From NCBI RefSeq assembly GCF_016587355.1, contig NZ_BNJF01000007.1:248001-312000 (forward strand): a stretch of DNA of 64,000 bases. Reading direction: 5' to 3'. Both the position numbers and the translations under genes were made by a program. The notes beneath the pieces were generated by a model. The model saw only the letters and a list, made by a program, of their open reading frames with translations, did no database searches and was not told the DNA's origin. Source of the DNA: Ktedonospora formicarum. GTDB lineage: Bacteria > Chloroflexota > Ktedonobacteria > Ktedonobacterales > Ktedonobacteraceae. Positions 1-8,229 of this stretch are shown in pieces (the first letter of the stretch is position 1; the number at the start of each line of letters is the position of its first letter).

Positions 1-31
1 ATGCACTCGCATATTGATGCATTTGCCAGAT

Positions 32-89
32 ATTGATACCCATCGAGAAAGGGGCCCGGGTTCGGGCCCCTTTCTCGATGGGTATCAAT
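32..89. terminator. Perfect 27-bp intergenic hairpin
   Basis: Bases 32-58 are the exact reverse complement of 63-89, leaving a four-base GGTT loop. The lower stem is AT-rich and the upper stem is GGGGCCCG/CGGGCCCC. It is followed by a T-rich stretch (CCCTATTTT). It probably terminates a gene lying left of the window. It belongs to a class of long intergenic hairpins seen throughout this sequence. Confidence 0.6.
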
Positions 90-265
90 TACCCTATTTT
101 AAAGCAATTCTCTACTCTCCATAAATTTTTTTCCAATCAGCTTTCTTTAATAATTTTGCAGGTACTTTCTTCTTCATCCTCTAGATTTTCTGCTTTTGTA
201 CGTCTATTGAAATGGGAATATTCTCATTTGCGTCCACGGCCCTTAAAAGAGGAGCGAAATTTTCT

Positions 266-1423
266 ATGAATGAATTAACCGGTCAGAGCCTTGGTGGCTT
301 TTTGTTGGAAGAAGAGATTGGGCGAGGCTCAATGGGGGTTGTCTATCGGGGTAGGCAGATCGCTCTTGGGCGCGAAGTCGCTATTAAAGTACTACCAAAA
401 GCATTAGCACGCGATGCTTCCTATGTAGCTCGCTTTATCCGCGAGGCCCAGATTATCGCAGGCCTCAATCACCCGAATATCATCCACATTTATGATGCAG
501 GCCAATCTCATAAGCTCCTCTACTTCGCGATGGAATATGTGCAGGGACCAACGCTAGCTAGCTTGCTTCACTTGGATCAGATCATCCCACAGCACCTCGC
601 AGCCGAGTATGCCGCGCAAATCGCGGATGCCCTGTATGTGGCATATAGTGAACGCAATGTGATCCATCGTGACATCAAGCCAGAGAACCTGATGCTAGAT
701 CGCTGGGGCAAGATTAAGGTAACGGATTTTGGCCTGGCACGCGCACCGGGACATCAGCAAATCACAGCTACAAAGACCCTGGTTGGCAGCATCTATTACT
801 CCTCTCCAGAACAGATTTGGGGCAAGACCCTGGACAATCGCAGCGACATTTATGCACTAGGCGTTGTCCTCTACGAAATGGTGACAGGTCTTCGCCCTTT
901 CACAGGGCGTACAATGCCTGAACTCACGCAAAACATTATCAATGGCTCACCTCAACCTCCAAGATTACACAATCCCTCCCTCTCTCCCGAACTGGAGGAG
1001 GTCATTTTGACCGCACTCGCGTTAGATCGCGATCAACGCTTCGCTGATGCTGGAGATATGGCAAGTGAGCTACGCATGCTACACCTTGCCGCTCCTATCC
1101 CTCCAACGCATACACCGCGCCTGCGCACGCCAGTGCAGCTACCAAAGCGCCCCTCCGCGCAACGCCTCGACTATACAACGATAGATCTTCAGCAAACTGC
1201 ACCCACGCCGACACCAGCATCTATGAAGAACAGTGGCAGCGATCTACCAAGCTTCCCACAACACCCGGTAGATACACAACCTATCCAGAGGAGCATACAG
1301 GACCTCCCCTCTCAGGAGAGAGAGAATGATCCTTACCGCACCGTGCCTGAGTTAGAGGCTTCCCCCAAGGAGGCGCAACAGCACTGGTGGGGAAAGTTCT
1401 TTAAAGCACCTCAGAGACCATAA
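266..1423 (+). CDS. Eukaryote-like Ser/Thr protein kinase (soluble)
   Basis: Hanks-type kinase of 385 residues that phosphorylates Ser/Thr on partner proteins using ATP. All catalytic motifs are visible: glycine loop IGRGSMGVVY (about 18-27), VAIK lysine K41, alpha-C glutamate E60, HRDIKPEN with D136 and N141, and DFG with D154; the usual APE is SPEQ. The kinase domain ends near residue 280 and is followed by a Pro/Thr-rich, probably disordered tail ending in HWWGKFF. No transmembrane segment or extracellular PASTA/NHL sensor is seen, unlike many bacterial homologues, so it is probably cytosolic. ATG 266 is chosen over the upstream ATG 212 because GAGGAG lies at a good distance before it. The next gene encodes a HEAT-repeat protein, a plausible partner but unproven. 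Confidence 0.93.
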   Translation: MNELTGQSLGGFLLEEEIGRGSMGVVYRGRQIALGREVAIKVLPKALARDASYVARFIREAQIIAGLNHPNIIHIYDAGQSHKLLYFAMEYVQGPTLASLLHLDQIIPQHLAAEYAAQIADALYVAYSERNVIHRDIKPENLMLDRWGKIKVTDFGLARAPGHQQITATKTLVGSIYYSSPEQIWGKTLDNRSDIYALGVVLYEMVTGLRPFTGRTMPELTQNIINGSPQPPRLHNPSLSPELEEVILTALALDRDQRFADAGDMASELRMLHLAAPIPPTHTPRLRTPVQLPKRPSAQRLDYTTIDLQQTAPTPTPASMKNSGSDLPSFPQHPVDTQPIQRSIQDLPSQERENDPYRTVPELEASPKEAQQHWWGKFFKAPQRP

Positions 1424-1539
1424 AGCCGCTCTACAAGCTCCCGGTAATCATACTACGTGCAAGTCTATAGTTTGCGCACATAGCTATAACTAAAACAGAG
1501 CACCACTCCCCTTTATAAGGACTATAGGCAGTAGAAAAG

Positions 1540-3267
1540 ATGATTACCAGGAGCACACCAGACGATCCAACGCCTGGTTCGCAAACAATCAATACAAATC
1601 AGAATAGAGAATGCCAGCCACCAACCGTTCAAGAAGCGTTGGCGCTCCTGCTTGCATCCGATACGGATTATCATACCCGCGTGCAGGTCACACGACGCCT
1701 CGCGCGTTGTGGTCCTTCTATTTTGTCTCTTGTACTCTCTATGCTGAGTGATGCTCAGGAGATTCTCAAGCCAGCATGGCCCTGGTGGCCCCCTCAATAT
1801 GAACATTGCAGCCGCTTGCTCGCGAATCTCAGTCAGAAGACCCGCCTTCGCCTGGATGAACTTCTGCATCATCCTTCACTCGTAGGTCCGGCGGGACCTG
1901 TGCTCTGGATCAGCGCTATCGAAGCCACAGCCCATCTGACAACCAACTACGAAGACCTGCTCAGAAACGGACTTGCTTCACCCTGGCATACTGTGCGTTA
2001 CGCGGCGGCAATCGCCCTGGCGACGCTCGCCAGCAAGACCACACTAGCGCCACTTACCATAACGGCCCTTTATCCATGCATACAGGCAGAGGAGGAACTC
2101 TCAGTCCGCCTCACCGCCGCCTATGCGTTGATTCATTGTCGCGAGCATATCGGACTGGACGTATTGCTTGAACTACTTGACCCCGCGGCCCCTCGCGAGG
2201 TCCGCAAAGCTGTGATCTTTTTGCTGTCGGCAGAACTACCATTCCAGCTTTCAGTCGCGCAACGAGAACAGCTCACAACATGCCTGCTTTATCTGCTAGA
2301 AGATCCACATACCGAAAACGAAGTGGCACTCCAGGTTTCACATGCCTTAAGCAAGATAGCGCTTCCTTCATTGTTGCCAACGCTCATAGACCTGCTGCAT
2401 GCGGAAAGAGCCCCCTTACAAGTCCTGGCACTCACAACATTGGAGGAGATGACACGCACAGTTATGATGCGGCGTATGATGCGTAAACACACTATCCATA
2501 CGCACATCATGCCTCTGCTCCGCTCACCCGAAAGCACAGTACGACGCCAGGCATGCTATACTCTGGCATCATGTGGAGGTGAGTATGTCGCGGCAGTGCT
2601 TGGCACCATCGCCCATAACGTCGAGCACCCTGCCCATATTGAGGCTATCGAAGGATTGCGACTCCTACGTGGGGTACTCCAGGCTTCGATGCGAATCAAC
2701 GTTGTACGCTGGCTGCTACACGTTCTCACCGAGGCCCATGAAGAACTTCAGGTCACAGCACTGGACACCCTGGCGTATATCCTTGTTCAAGCTCGAACAC
2801 AAGGCAAACGCCAGGCACTGCAAGAGATCAGTGCGCTCATCATAAACGATCCTTTGATCGTGCTTTTGCTCAATGACCCTAGCGCATGGGTACGCCAACG
2901 TACCATTGAGCTTCTAGGTATGCTCTGGAGTCCGCATACAACCTTTATTCCACCTCAAAATCATATGTTGCGGCTACTCCTCTCTGACAGCGATAGCGGT
3001 GTGCGAGCCTGCTCAGCCTTCGTTTGTGGGCATATAGGCGCACGCTGGGCCATTCCTGGCTTGATCCAGACATTACTCGATGAGGATGTACATGTGGCTC
3101 ATACAGCCTTTAATGCACTCTGCCAACTTCATTCGATAACCGACCCGCTCTTTTATGCCATCTTACAAGAGCTCACCCGGCTCAACTCGATAGATGCTGA
3201 AACGAAACATCCGCTTGCGACGCTGGCAGGTCAGATACTACACAAAGATCATAGCGATAAAAGCTAG
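1540..3267 (+). CDS. HEAT-repeat protein
   Basis: A 575-residue protein made almost entirely of paired helices with the HEAT/PBS-lyase-like signature (D..VR..A...L). Clear repeats include segments such as VRYAAAIALATLA, VRRQACYTLASCG, VRQRTIELLGMLW and VRACSAFVCGHIG. Such alpha-solenoids act as protein-protein scaffolds. No catalytic motif, signal peptide or membrane segment is visible. It lies 116 bp after the Ser/Thr kinase on the same strand, so it may be co-expressed with it and serve as scaffold or substrate; this is inference from position only. No strong ribosome-binding site precedes ATG 1540, but no better start exists. Confidence 0.85.
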   Translation: MITRSTPDDPTPGSQTINTNQNRECQPPTVQEALALLLASDTDYHTRVQVTRRLARCGPSILSLVLSMLSDAQEILKPAWPWWPPQYEHCSRLLANLSQKTRLRLDELLHHPSLVGPAGPVLWISAIEATAHLTTNYEDLLRNGLASPWHTVRYAAAIALATLASKTTLAPLTITALYPCIQAEEELSVRLTAAYALIHCREHIGLDVLLELLDPAAPREVRKAVIFLLSAELPFQLSVAQREQLTTCLLYLLEDPHTENEVALQVSHALSKIALPSLLPTLIDLLHAERAPLQVLALTTLEEMTRTVMMRRMMRKHTIHTHIMPLLRSPESTVRRQACYTLASCGGEYVAAVLGTIAHNVEHPAHIEAIEGLRLLRGVLQASMRINVVRWLLHVLTEAHEELQVTALDTLAYILVQARTQGKRQALQEISALIINDPLIVLLLNDPSAWVRQRTIELLGMLWSPHTTFIPPQNHMLRLLLSDSDSGVRACSAFVCGHIGARWAIPGLIQTLLDEDVHVAHTAFNALCQLHSITDPLFYAILQELTRLNSIDAETKHPLATLAGQILHKDHSDKS

Positions 3268-3282
3268 TTAATCAGGCACCAT

Positions 3283-3311
3283 TTGCACATATCAACCAGA
3301 CTCACTATACT
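3283..3311 (+). promoter_or_regulatory. Sigma-70-type promoter for ccdA
   Basis: A -35 TTGCAC (3283-3288) and a -10 TATACT (3306-3311) are separated by exactly 17 bp. The predicted start near 3318 would place the structured repeat at 3356-3430 inside the 5' untranslated leader of ccdA. Confidence 0.6.
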
Positions 3312-3355
3312 ATTAGAGGAACATAACTATATTCACATCACCTAAGAGAGCACCT

Positions 3356-3430
3356 AAGGTCTTATACGAAAACCAACACCGCTGGTCGCGGCTAGCGCTT
3401 CGCGCTCAGGTTTTCGGATAAGGAGTAAGA
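3356..3430 (+). repeat. Structured palindromic leader repeat, copy A (short form)
   Basis: Copy A of a dispersed repeat family. The ends form an imperfect inverted repeat (CTTATACGAAAACC pairing with GGTTTTCGGATAAG). An inner hairpin AGCGC-ttc-GCGCT is present. Compared with copies B, C and E it lacks the CCCTC/GAGGG hairpin block. The right end carries AAGGAG, which lies 15 bases before the ccdA ATG and probably serves as its ribosome-binding site. The tail AAGGAGTAAG..CAAGA is shared with copy B. Confidence 0.8.
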
Positions 3431-3440
3431 GCAAGATATT

Positions 3441-4157
3441 ATGAATCCGTCTAATTTAAGTCTGGGTATCGCGTTTATGGCAGGGTTGGTTTCATTTCTC
3501 TCGCCATGTGTCCTTCCCCTTGTGCCTATCTATCTGGGGCAACTTGTCGGACAGAGTATCTATACAGCGACCGAGGAACGGCAGGCCATGACGCAACGCC
3601 TAAAAACCTTGCTTCATGCCAGCGCCTTTATTATCGGCTTCACTCTGGCCTTTACCGCTTTGGGCGCGACTGCCAGTACCCTTGGCAGCTATCTCAGCGA
3701 GCAGCAAGTCCTTCTACGACGTGTTGGCGGCATTGTACTTTTCATTATTGGCCTGCACCTGACTGGCGTACTGAAGCTCCCTTTTCTTTATTGGCAGAAG
3801 CGCATTACCTACTACCCATCACGCCCCAACTATGGGGCGTCAATCCTGATGGGCATTATCTTCGCGATTGCCTGGTCACCATGTGTCGGACCTATCCTGG
3901 CTTCTATTCTCTATATGGCCTCGTTCACAACCACACTACAGCAAGGAGTATTGCTTCTGCTGGCCTACTCACTAGGGTTGGGTGTCCCCTTCCTGATCCT
4001 GGGCTTAGGACTAAATCAACTAAGCGCTCTATTGAAACGGCTCAAACCCCATTTGGGAAAGATTGAAATTGCCACAGGTATCTTTATGATGCTGGCAGGT
4101 ACCGTTGTCTTCTTTAATATGCTTACCTACTTCAATTCATTCTTTCGCCTGAGCTAG
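3441..4157 (+). CDS. ccdA: CcdA-type thiol-disulfide membrane transporter
   Basis: A 238-residue polytopic protein of the CcdA/DsbD transmembrane family with six predicted helices. It moves reducing power from cytosolic thioredoxin across the membrane for cytochrome c maturation or extracytoplasmic disulfide reduction. The two redox cysteines sit in the family motifs SPCVLPLVP (C23) and WSPCVGPIL (C148), in the two halves of the inverted repeat. Length matches the minimal CcdA family. The leader carries repeat copy A and a promoter at 3283-3311. The DUF2085 gene follows after 16 bp and is likely in the same transcript. Confidence 0.93.
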   Translation: MNPSNLSLGIAFMAGLVSFLSPCVLPLVPIYLGQLVGQSIYTATEERQAMTQRLKTLLHASAFIIGFTLAFTALGATASTLGSYLSEQQVLLRRVGGIVLFIIGLHLTGVLKLPFLYWQKRITYYPSRPNYGASILMGIIFAIAWSPCVGPILASILYMASFTTTLQQGVLLLLAYSLGLGVPFLILGLGLNQLSALLKRLKPHLGKIEIATGIFMMLAGTVVFFNMLTYFNSFFRLS

Positions 4158-4173
4158 GCCAATGGAGATCTGA

Positions 4174-5025
4174 GTGGGAAAGGTTGTAGGAAAAGCCATT
4201 AGGGTACGGACGATATGGCCCTGGCGCATGCTACTCTGGGTGAGTATTCTGATTGGGGCCTGTGTGGGGTTAGCATTGTGGCCTGAGAAGCTCTTAATAG
4301 TAGGACTACGCTGGCTCGATAGTGGCATTTGCGCGCATATTCCCTCGCATGTCTTCACGCTAGGCGGCGAAATGTTACCACTTTGCGCACGCGATACAGG
4401 CATTTATATGGGGTTTTGTGTATCGCTGATCGCCCTCTTTCTTACTGGACGCGGACAAGCCCAGGAGCTTCCTCCGCTCCAGGTGCAGTTGTTACTGGGA
4501 AGTGGCGTAATAGCTCTGGGCATCGATGGCCTCAATTCTCTGGCACTCGATCTACATCTTCCACACATCTACCAACCATCAAACCTACTTCGTCTCGCGA
4601 CGGGACTGCTAGCAGGCCTGGCTCTTGCGGCCTTCGCCTTACCAACATTCAACAAGCTCGTATGGAGACACTATTACGCCTCGTCCAGTCTCGCCTCATG
4701 GCGCATGATACTATGGGTCTTTCTTCCCTTACTTCTGACCTGCTTTCTGGCAACTGCTTCACAAGCGCCAATCTTGCTCTACCCACTAGCCCTCCTGAGC
4801 ACATCTGGGCTCCTGATGGCCGTTAGCAGTATCAACCTTATGGGTATCATTCTCGCGCGCAAACGAAGTGAGACCTTCACCAGCTCTTGCCAGTTAGTCC
4901 CATATCTGGGGCTTGCGCTACTCCTTGCCATTGGCGAGCTCATACTCCTCGCCCAGCTTCACACTTTACTCGAAAACTTAAGCGCGCCAGCACTAGCCAC
5001 GACAATGGCATTTGTTTTCGTATAA
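4174..5025 (+). CDS. DUF2085 family membrane protein
   Basis: A 283-residue protein with about seven hydrophobic helices. Near residues 45-80 it carries the DUF2085 signature: a cysteine/histidine segment (CAHIPSHVF), then LPLCARDTGIYMGF. The function of the family is not established; the conserved Cys pair suggests redox or metal involvement, which would fit its place directly after ccdA. The start is taken as GTG 4174, with GGAG seven bases upstream; an ATG at 4162 opens only three codons. A downstream in-frame ATG at 4228 is a weaker alternative. Confidence 0.75.
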   Translation: MGKVVGKAIRVRTIWPWRMLLWVSILIGACVGLALWPEKLLIVGLRWLDSGICAHIPSHVFTLGGEMLPLCARDTGIYMGFCVSLIALFLTGRGQAQELPPLQVQLLLGSGVIALGIDGLNSLALDLHLPHIYQPSNLLRLATGLLAGLALAAFALPTFNKLVWRHYYASSSLASWRMILWVFLPLLLTCFLATASQAPILLYPLALLSTSGLLMAVSSINLMGIILARKRSETFTSSCQLVPYLGLALLLAIGELILLAQLHTLLENLSAPALATTMAFVFV

Positions 5026-5084
5026 ACCCTAAATACTGGTTACCGCCAGTCATTTGATTAGCCCATAGGCAGGAGGTCAGTTGG

Positions 5085-5387
5085 CTAGCATCCCTCCAGA
5101 TCCGCATGTATCTTCATCGCCAATTCGGGATCGATCTCTACCTGCTCGCCCTTCGCTATACGCATGATCTTCTCCCGCAGATGTCGGGGGGCTCGTTCGA
5201 TAACACAGCAATCATGCACTAAACGTTTAATCTTCTCATCCAGGTAAAAACGACATTCGCATCCCGGACAAGTCGTTAAATGCTGTTGAACAATTTCGAT
5301 CTCTGAGGAATCGAGCTCCCGATCAATATAGAGATGAAGACGAGCCGTAATCTCAACACAGCTTAAACAATCCGTATTCTCTCCCAT
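5085..5387 (-). CDS. RsrA-like zinc-binding anti-sigma factor
   Basis: A 100-residue ZAS-family anti-sigma factor that would hold an ECF sigma factor inactive until oxidation releases zinc. It shows the H-x3-C-x2-C motif (H36, C40, C43) plus C10 as a fourth ligand, almost the same numbering as in actinobacterial RsrA, and a later CC pair near residue 60 as in RsrA. The predicted target is the SigR-like sigma gene starting 155 bp away. It is transcribed divergently from that gene, whereas RsrA normally lies downstream of sigR in one operon. Assignment to RsrA rather than another ZAS protein is by motif spacing, not by full alignment. Confidence 0.85.
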   Translation of the reverse strand: MGENTDCLSCVEITARLHLYIDRELDSSEIEIVQQHLTTCPGCECRFYLDEKIKRLVHDCCVIERAPRHLREKIMRIAKGEQVEIDPELAMKIHADLEGC

Positions 5388-5499
5388 AGAACTATTCTCC
5401 TGCTCTAGCTCGCCATTGCATTGTACCTGTTCATTCTAACATATTCACAGGGGCTTTTCATTCCCAACACTAGTGAGATATACTGAGAGTACTTGCTAG

Positions 5500-5522
5500 A
5501 AGGTATCCGGTTCAGATACCTT
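5500..5522. promoter_or_regulatory. Dyad in leader of the sigma factor gene
   Basis: AAGGTATC (5500-5507) and GATACCTT (5515-5522) form a perfect 8-bp inverted repeat around a 7-base loop, 20 bp before the sigma-factor ATG and in the divergent region with the anti-sigma gene. It could be an operator or an mRNA hairpin; the sequence does not tell which. Confidence 0.4.
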
Positions 5523-5542
5523 GCATTCTAGAGGAGAGCTGA

Positions 5543-6210
5543 ATGACAGAATTTGATCCGCAAGCACCTGATGAGGCGCAGACGGAAGCAATCGCAGAAA
5601 ATCTGGATGAAGAGAGCAATACAGAACTACAGGCATCCGACGCAGCAGCTGTAACGGAGGATTTTGAGGCGGGAGTGCTCGCACAACTCGATAGCCTGTA
5701 TCGCACCGCGCTCCGCATGACAAACAATCAGCAAGAGGCCGAAGATCTTGTCCAGGAGACAATGCTCAAAGCCTTTCGCTTCGCTCATACATATAGGCCG
5801 GGTACCAACCTCAGGGCATGGCTGTTCCGTATTCTGAATACGTCGGCCATTAACCGTTATCGTCGCCTGGCAACACATCCAACACCCGCCTCGTTACCCG
5901 AAGGAGAAGAGTTTTATCTCTACAATCAAATCCGCGATATCAATGGGCAGGAGCTCGCACAGGGGGTAGAGGAAGAAGTACTCTCTCAATATCTCGATGA
6001 GGATGTGTATAAAGCGCTACAAGATCTACCCCCAATTTTCGGATGCCAGTCCTTCTGGCAGATATCGAGGGACTATCTTATAAAGAGATTGCTGAGGCAC
6101 TACAAATTCCTATTGGCACCGTAATGAGCCGCATTTCACGTGCTCGCAGACAATTACAGAAATCACTCTGGCAATATGCGCAGGATCAAGGCTACATCAA
6201 AGTGTCATAA
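5543..6210 (+). CDS. SigR-like ECF sigma factor (frameshifted)
   Basis: ECF sigma factor of 222 residues when one missing base is restored. Region 2 is intact (LYRTALRMTNNQQEAEDLVQ, PGTNLRAWLFRIL), closely resembling SigR-type sigma factors. As given, the frame leaves region 4 at about 6030 and stops at 6124. Adding one C to the C5 run at 6029-6033 restores LPPNFRMPVLLADIEGLSYK and the helix-turn-helix through IPIGTVMSRISRARRQLQK, ending at TAA 6208-6210. An acidic N-terminal extension of about 45 residues is present. The partner is the divergent RsrA-like anti-sigma. The single-base loss is probably a sequence error, as in six other genes here. Confidence 0.88.
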
Positions 6211-6221
6211 GTAGCCTTGAT
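6185..6221 (+). terminator. Hairpin across the sigma gene stop codon
   Basis: ATCAAGGCTAC (6185-6195) pairs perfectly with GTAGCCTTGAT (6211-6221), so the left arm is the last coding part of the sigma gene. There is no U-tract, so terminator strength is uncertain. Confidence 0.4.
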
Positions 6222-6440
6222 GGCTCTCCACCATACTGCATGGATGCCCGCGACTCTATCCACTCACCCTTCTTCGACAAAAGCGGTTCTCAGACTATGG
6301 TAGTGTGTTTTACAACGAGACGTATTCTTCGCCCACATATATAACGCCTTTCAGAATAAAACACCGCACACACAATCCGCAGCGTTTGCGGCCTTCCACA
6401 ATGATGTGGCTATAAAGGTGGGCCTCTTGTAACCCTCTAC

Positions 6441-6713
6441 CTACAATAGGTGTGAGGAAAGAAGCTCTATTCCAGCCTGAGTAACGTTGACATTCACATA
6501 CCTTCTATCCATAGGATCAGCCGAACGCGAAACCAATCCTTTATGTTCCAGGCGCGTAACGGCTTTCGTCGCTGCCGCGCAACTGATATGTAGCTCTCTA
6601 GCAATCTCACTTACCGACCAATGCTTGCGCTGTCTCAAAATAGTTAATATTTCATGTTGCCGAGCCGTCACACTCATAATAGAGGGACTCACTGTGCGTC
6701 GTATCGTAGGCAT
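6441..6713 (-). CDS. Short MarR-type winged-helix regulator
   Basis: A 90-residue DNA-binding protein consisting of a MarR-like winged helix only. The recognition part is SVSEIARELHISCAAATKAV and the wing RSADPMDRRYVNVNVTQAGI. MarR proteins normally have 140-150 residues with N- and C-terminal dimerisation helices; these are missing. The start at 6713 (ATG) is supported by a very strong GGGAGGAG site 5-6 bases upstream. The reading frame is open further upstream, but the residues there do not look like a MarR N-terminus. It could be a natural mini-MarR or a truncated remnant. Target unknown; it is divergent from the queuosine-salvage gene. Confidence 0.65.
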   Translation of the reverse strand: MPTIRRTVSPSIMSVTARQHEILTILRQRKHWSVSEIARELHISCAAATKAVTRLEHKGLVSRSADPMDRRYVNVNVTQAGIELLSSHLL

Positions 6714-6932
6714 AGCACTCCTCCCCATCAGGCACAATCTTAGGGCGGTCCTCCCTAAACGCGATCCATGCCTCCAGCCTGGCAATGATGCCAGGGTTGT
6801 CGAATATATATATCCTCTGTGACGCCTCTCCCCATATCTTCGGGTATTTTCGCCTGGACAAGCATCAGCATGTGCCCTCCAGACACACAAAAGAAAGGGA
6901 ACCTAACTAACAGCCATATGAGCCATAAAGAT

Positions 6933-6961
6933 TGACGGATAACCAGAATCCCGGTAGAATC
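6933..6961 (+). promoter_or_regulatory. Sigma-70-type promoter of the queuosine salvage gene
   Basis: TTGACG (6933-6938) and TAGAAT (6956-6961) are separated by 17 bp and end 27 bp before the ATG at 6988. Confidence 0.6.
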
Positions 6962-6987
6962 AAAAAACATCTTATGAAAGGCTACTT

Positions 6988-8037
6988 ATGGCAGATATCG
7001 AGACCGAGCAGAATAGAGATGAGAATTCACCTTATCCTCTTCCCTCTCATGACAGGCTCAAGGTGCTTAGCAGCACGCGCCCTGTAGTCACACAGAGCAC
7101 ACACGTTCGCATCAACCATGAGCGACTAAAAGAACTCGCTCAAAGATGGCTGCAGGAGATAGCCGCCACAAGCGATCACACTGCGGAGCAAGATCAATGG
7201 TACTTCCAATATCACTTTTTTGATGGGGGCGAACGTACTGTCAACTGGATGTTATTGCTCGATGCACTCAATTTCTGCTTCTGGAGCGAACGAGGCCAGC
7301 CACGCTGGACAATCGAATATAAGGGAGAGACACTCAACGGATACTGGGCAGAAGCGGCGGCGCTCACACGCGCAGTCGAAGAGGGCCTCCCGCTCTGGGA
7401 TGCAGACTATCTGAGCAAGCTTAATAGCGAGACCCTGGCACATATCTTTCGTGGAGAGCAGACAATCCCACTTTTTGAAGAACGTTTGCGCAACGCGCGC
7501 GAAGTAGGATACGTTCTGCAAACTCATTTCAACGGACAGTTCTCACAGGTGATAGCCCAGGCTAAGGGCAGCGCGCCTGCTCTAGCCGAACTACTCACTA
7601 CTTATTTCCCTTCTTTTAACGACATCACAACCTATCGTGGTCAGGAAGTCCGCTTTCTGAAACGTGCTCAGATCTGTGTCTCAGACCTCGCAAGCGCCTT
7701 CAAGGGTACAGCGTGGGGAGCATTCTCCGATCTTAACCAACTCACAGCCTTCGCAGATTATAAACTTCCCCAGGTACTTCGCCACTTCCATGTCTTTGAG
7801 TACAGCGACAAACTTGCGCAACGCATCGATACGCAAATGTTGTTGCCCGCAGGCAGTGAAGAAGAGGTTGAGATCAGAGCAGCTACGGTCTGGGCCTGCG
7901 AACTCCTTCAGCGAGCTATGCGACAGGAGGGACAGGAGAATGTCACAGCAGCAGAGATTGATCAACGTCTCTGGCTACTAGGACAAGATGCAACTACGAT
8001 GCGGCCCTACCATCGTACACGCACAATATTCTATTAA
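6988..8037 (+). CDS. Queuosine 5'-phosphate N-glycosylase (Q salvage, DUF2419)
   Basis: A 349-residue member of the DUF2419/Q_salvage (QNG1) family, which releases queuine from queuosine 5'-phosphate so the base can be reused for tRNA modification. Family hallmarks are visible: LLDALNFCFW, FLKRAQICVSDL, LTAFADYKLPQVL, EIRAATVWACELL and the C-terminal PYHRTRTIFY. The first 40 residues are a low-complexity extension. It appears to be a single-gene unit with its own promoter. The family is best known from eukaryotes and is scattered in bacteria. No queuosine biosynthesis gene is in the window. Confidence 0.9.
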   Translation: MADIETEQNRDENSPYPLPSHDRLKVLSSTRPVVTQSTHVRINHERLKELAQRWLQEIAATSDHTAEQDQWYFQYHFFDGGERTVNWMLLLDALNFCFWSERGQPRWTIEYKGETLNGYWAEAAALTRAVEEGLPLWDADYLSKLNSETLAHIFRGEQTIPLFEERLRNAREVGYVLQTHFNGQFSQVIAQAKGSAPALAELLTTYFPSFNDITTYRGQEVRFLKRAQICVSDLASAFKGTAWGAFSDLNQLTAFADYKLPQVLRHFHVFEYSDKLAQRIDTQMLLPAGSEEEVEIRAATVWACELLQRAMRQEGQENVTAAEIDQRLWLLGQDATTMRPYHRTRTIFY

Positions 8038-8229
8038 TCTGCTCAGTACAATGGACTTATGCAAAAAACCAGCGCCACAAACGTGACAGAGTGAATTTCT
8101 TCTCCAAATCCTGAGCGAGTCAGCGCTGGCCACAATAATGGAGTATTAGAGTTTGCAAAAGCTTTAGCGCCCATATGCGCTACCGAGTAGAATGCAAGCG
8201 TCTCAACACAATAGATTTGGCAAAGGTTT

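Noticed and set aside
1522..1872. Minus-strand open frame opposite the HEAT gene
   Set aside because: Shadow of a well-supported coding region, no family resemblance.
8056..8130. Possible eighth copy of the structured repeat before murE (CTTATGCAAAAAACCAGC and a CCAGCGC/GCGCTGG pairing)
   Set aside because: Only the left end resembles the family; the right arm GGTTTTCGnATAAG is absent, so it may be chance or a decayed fragment.
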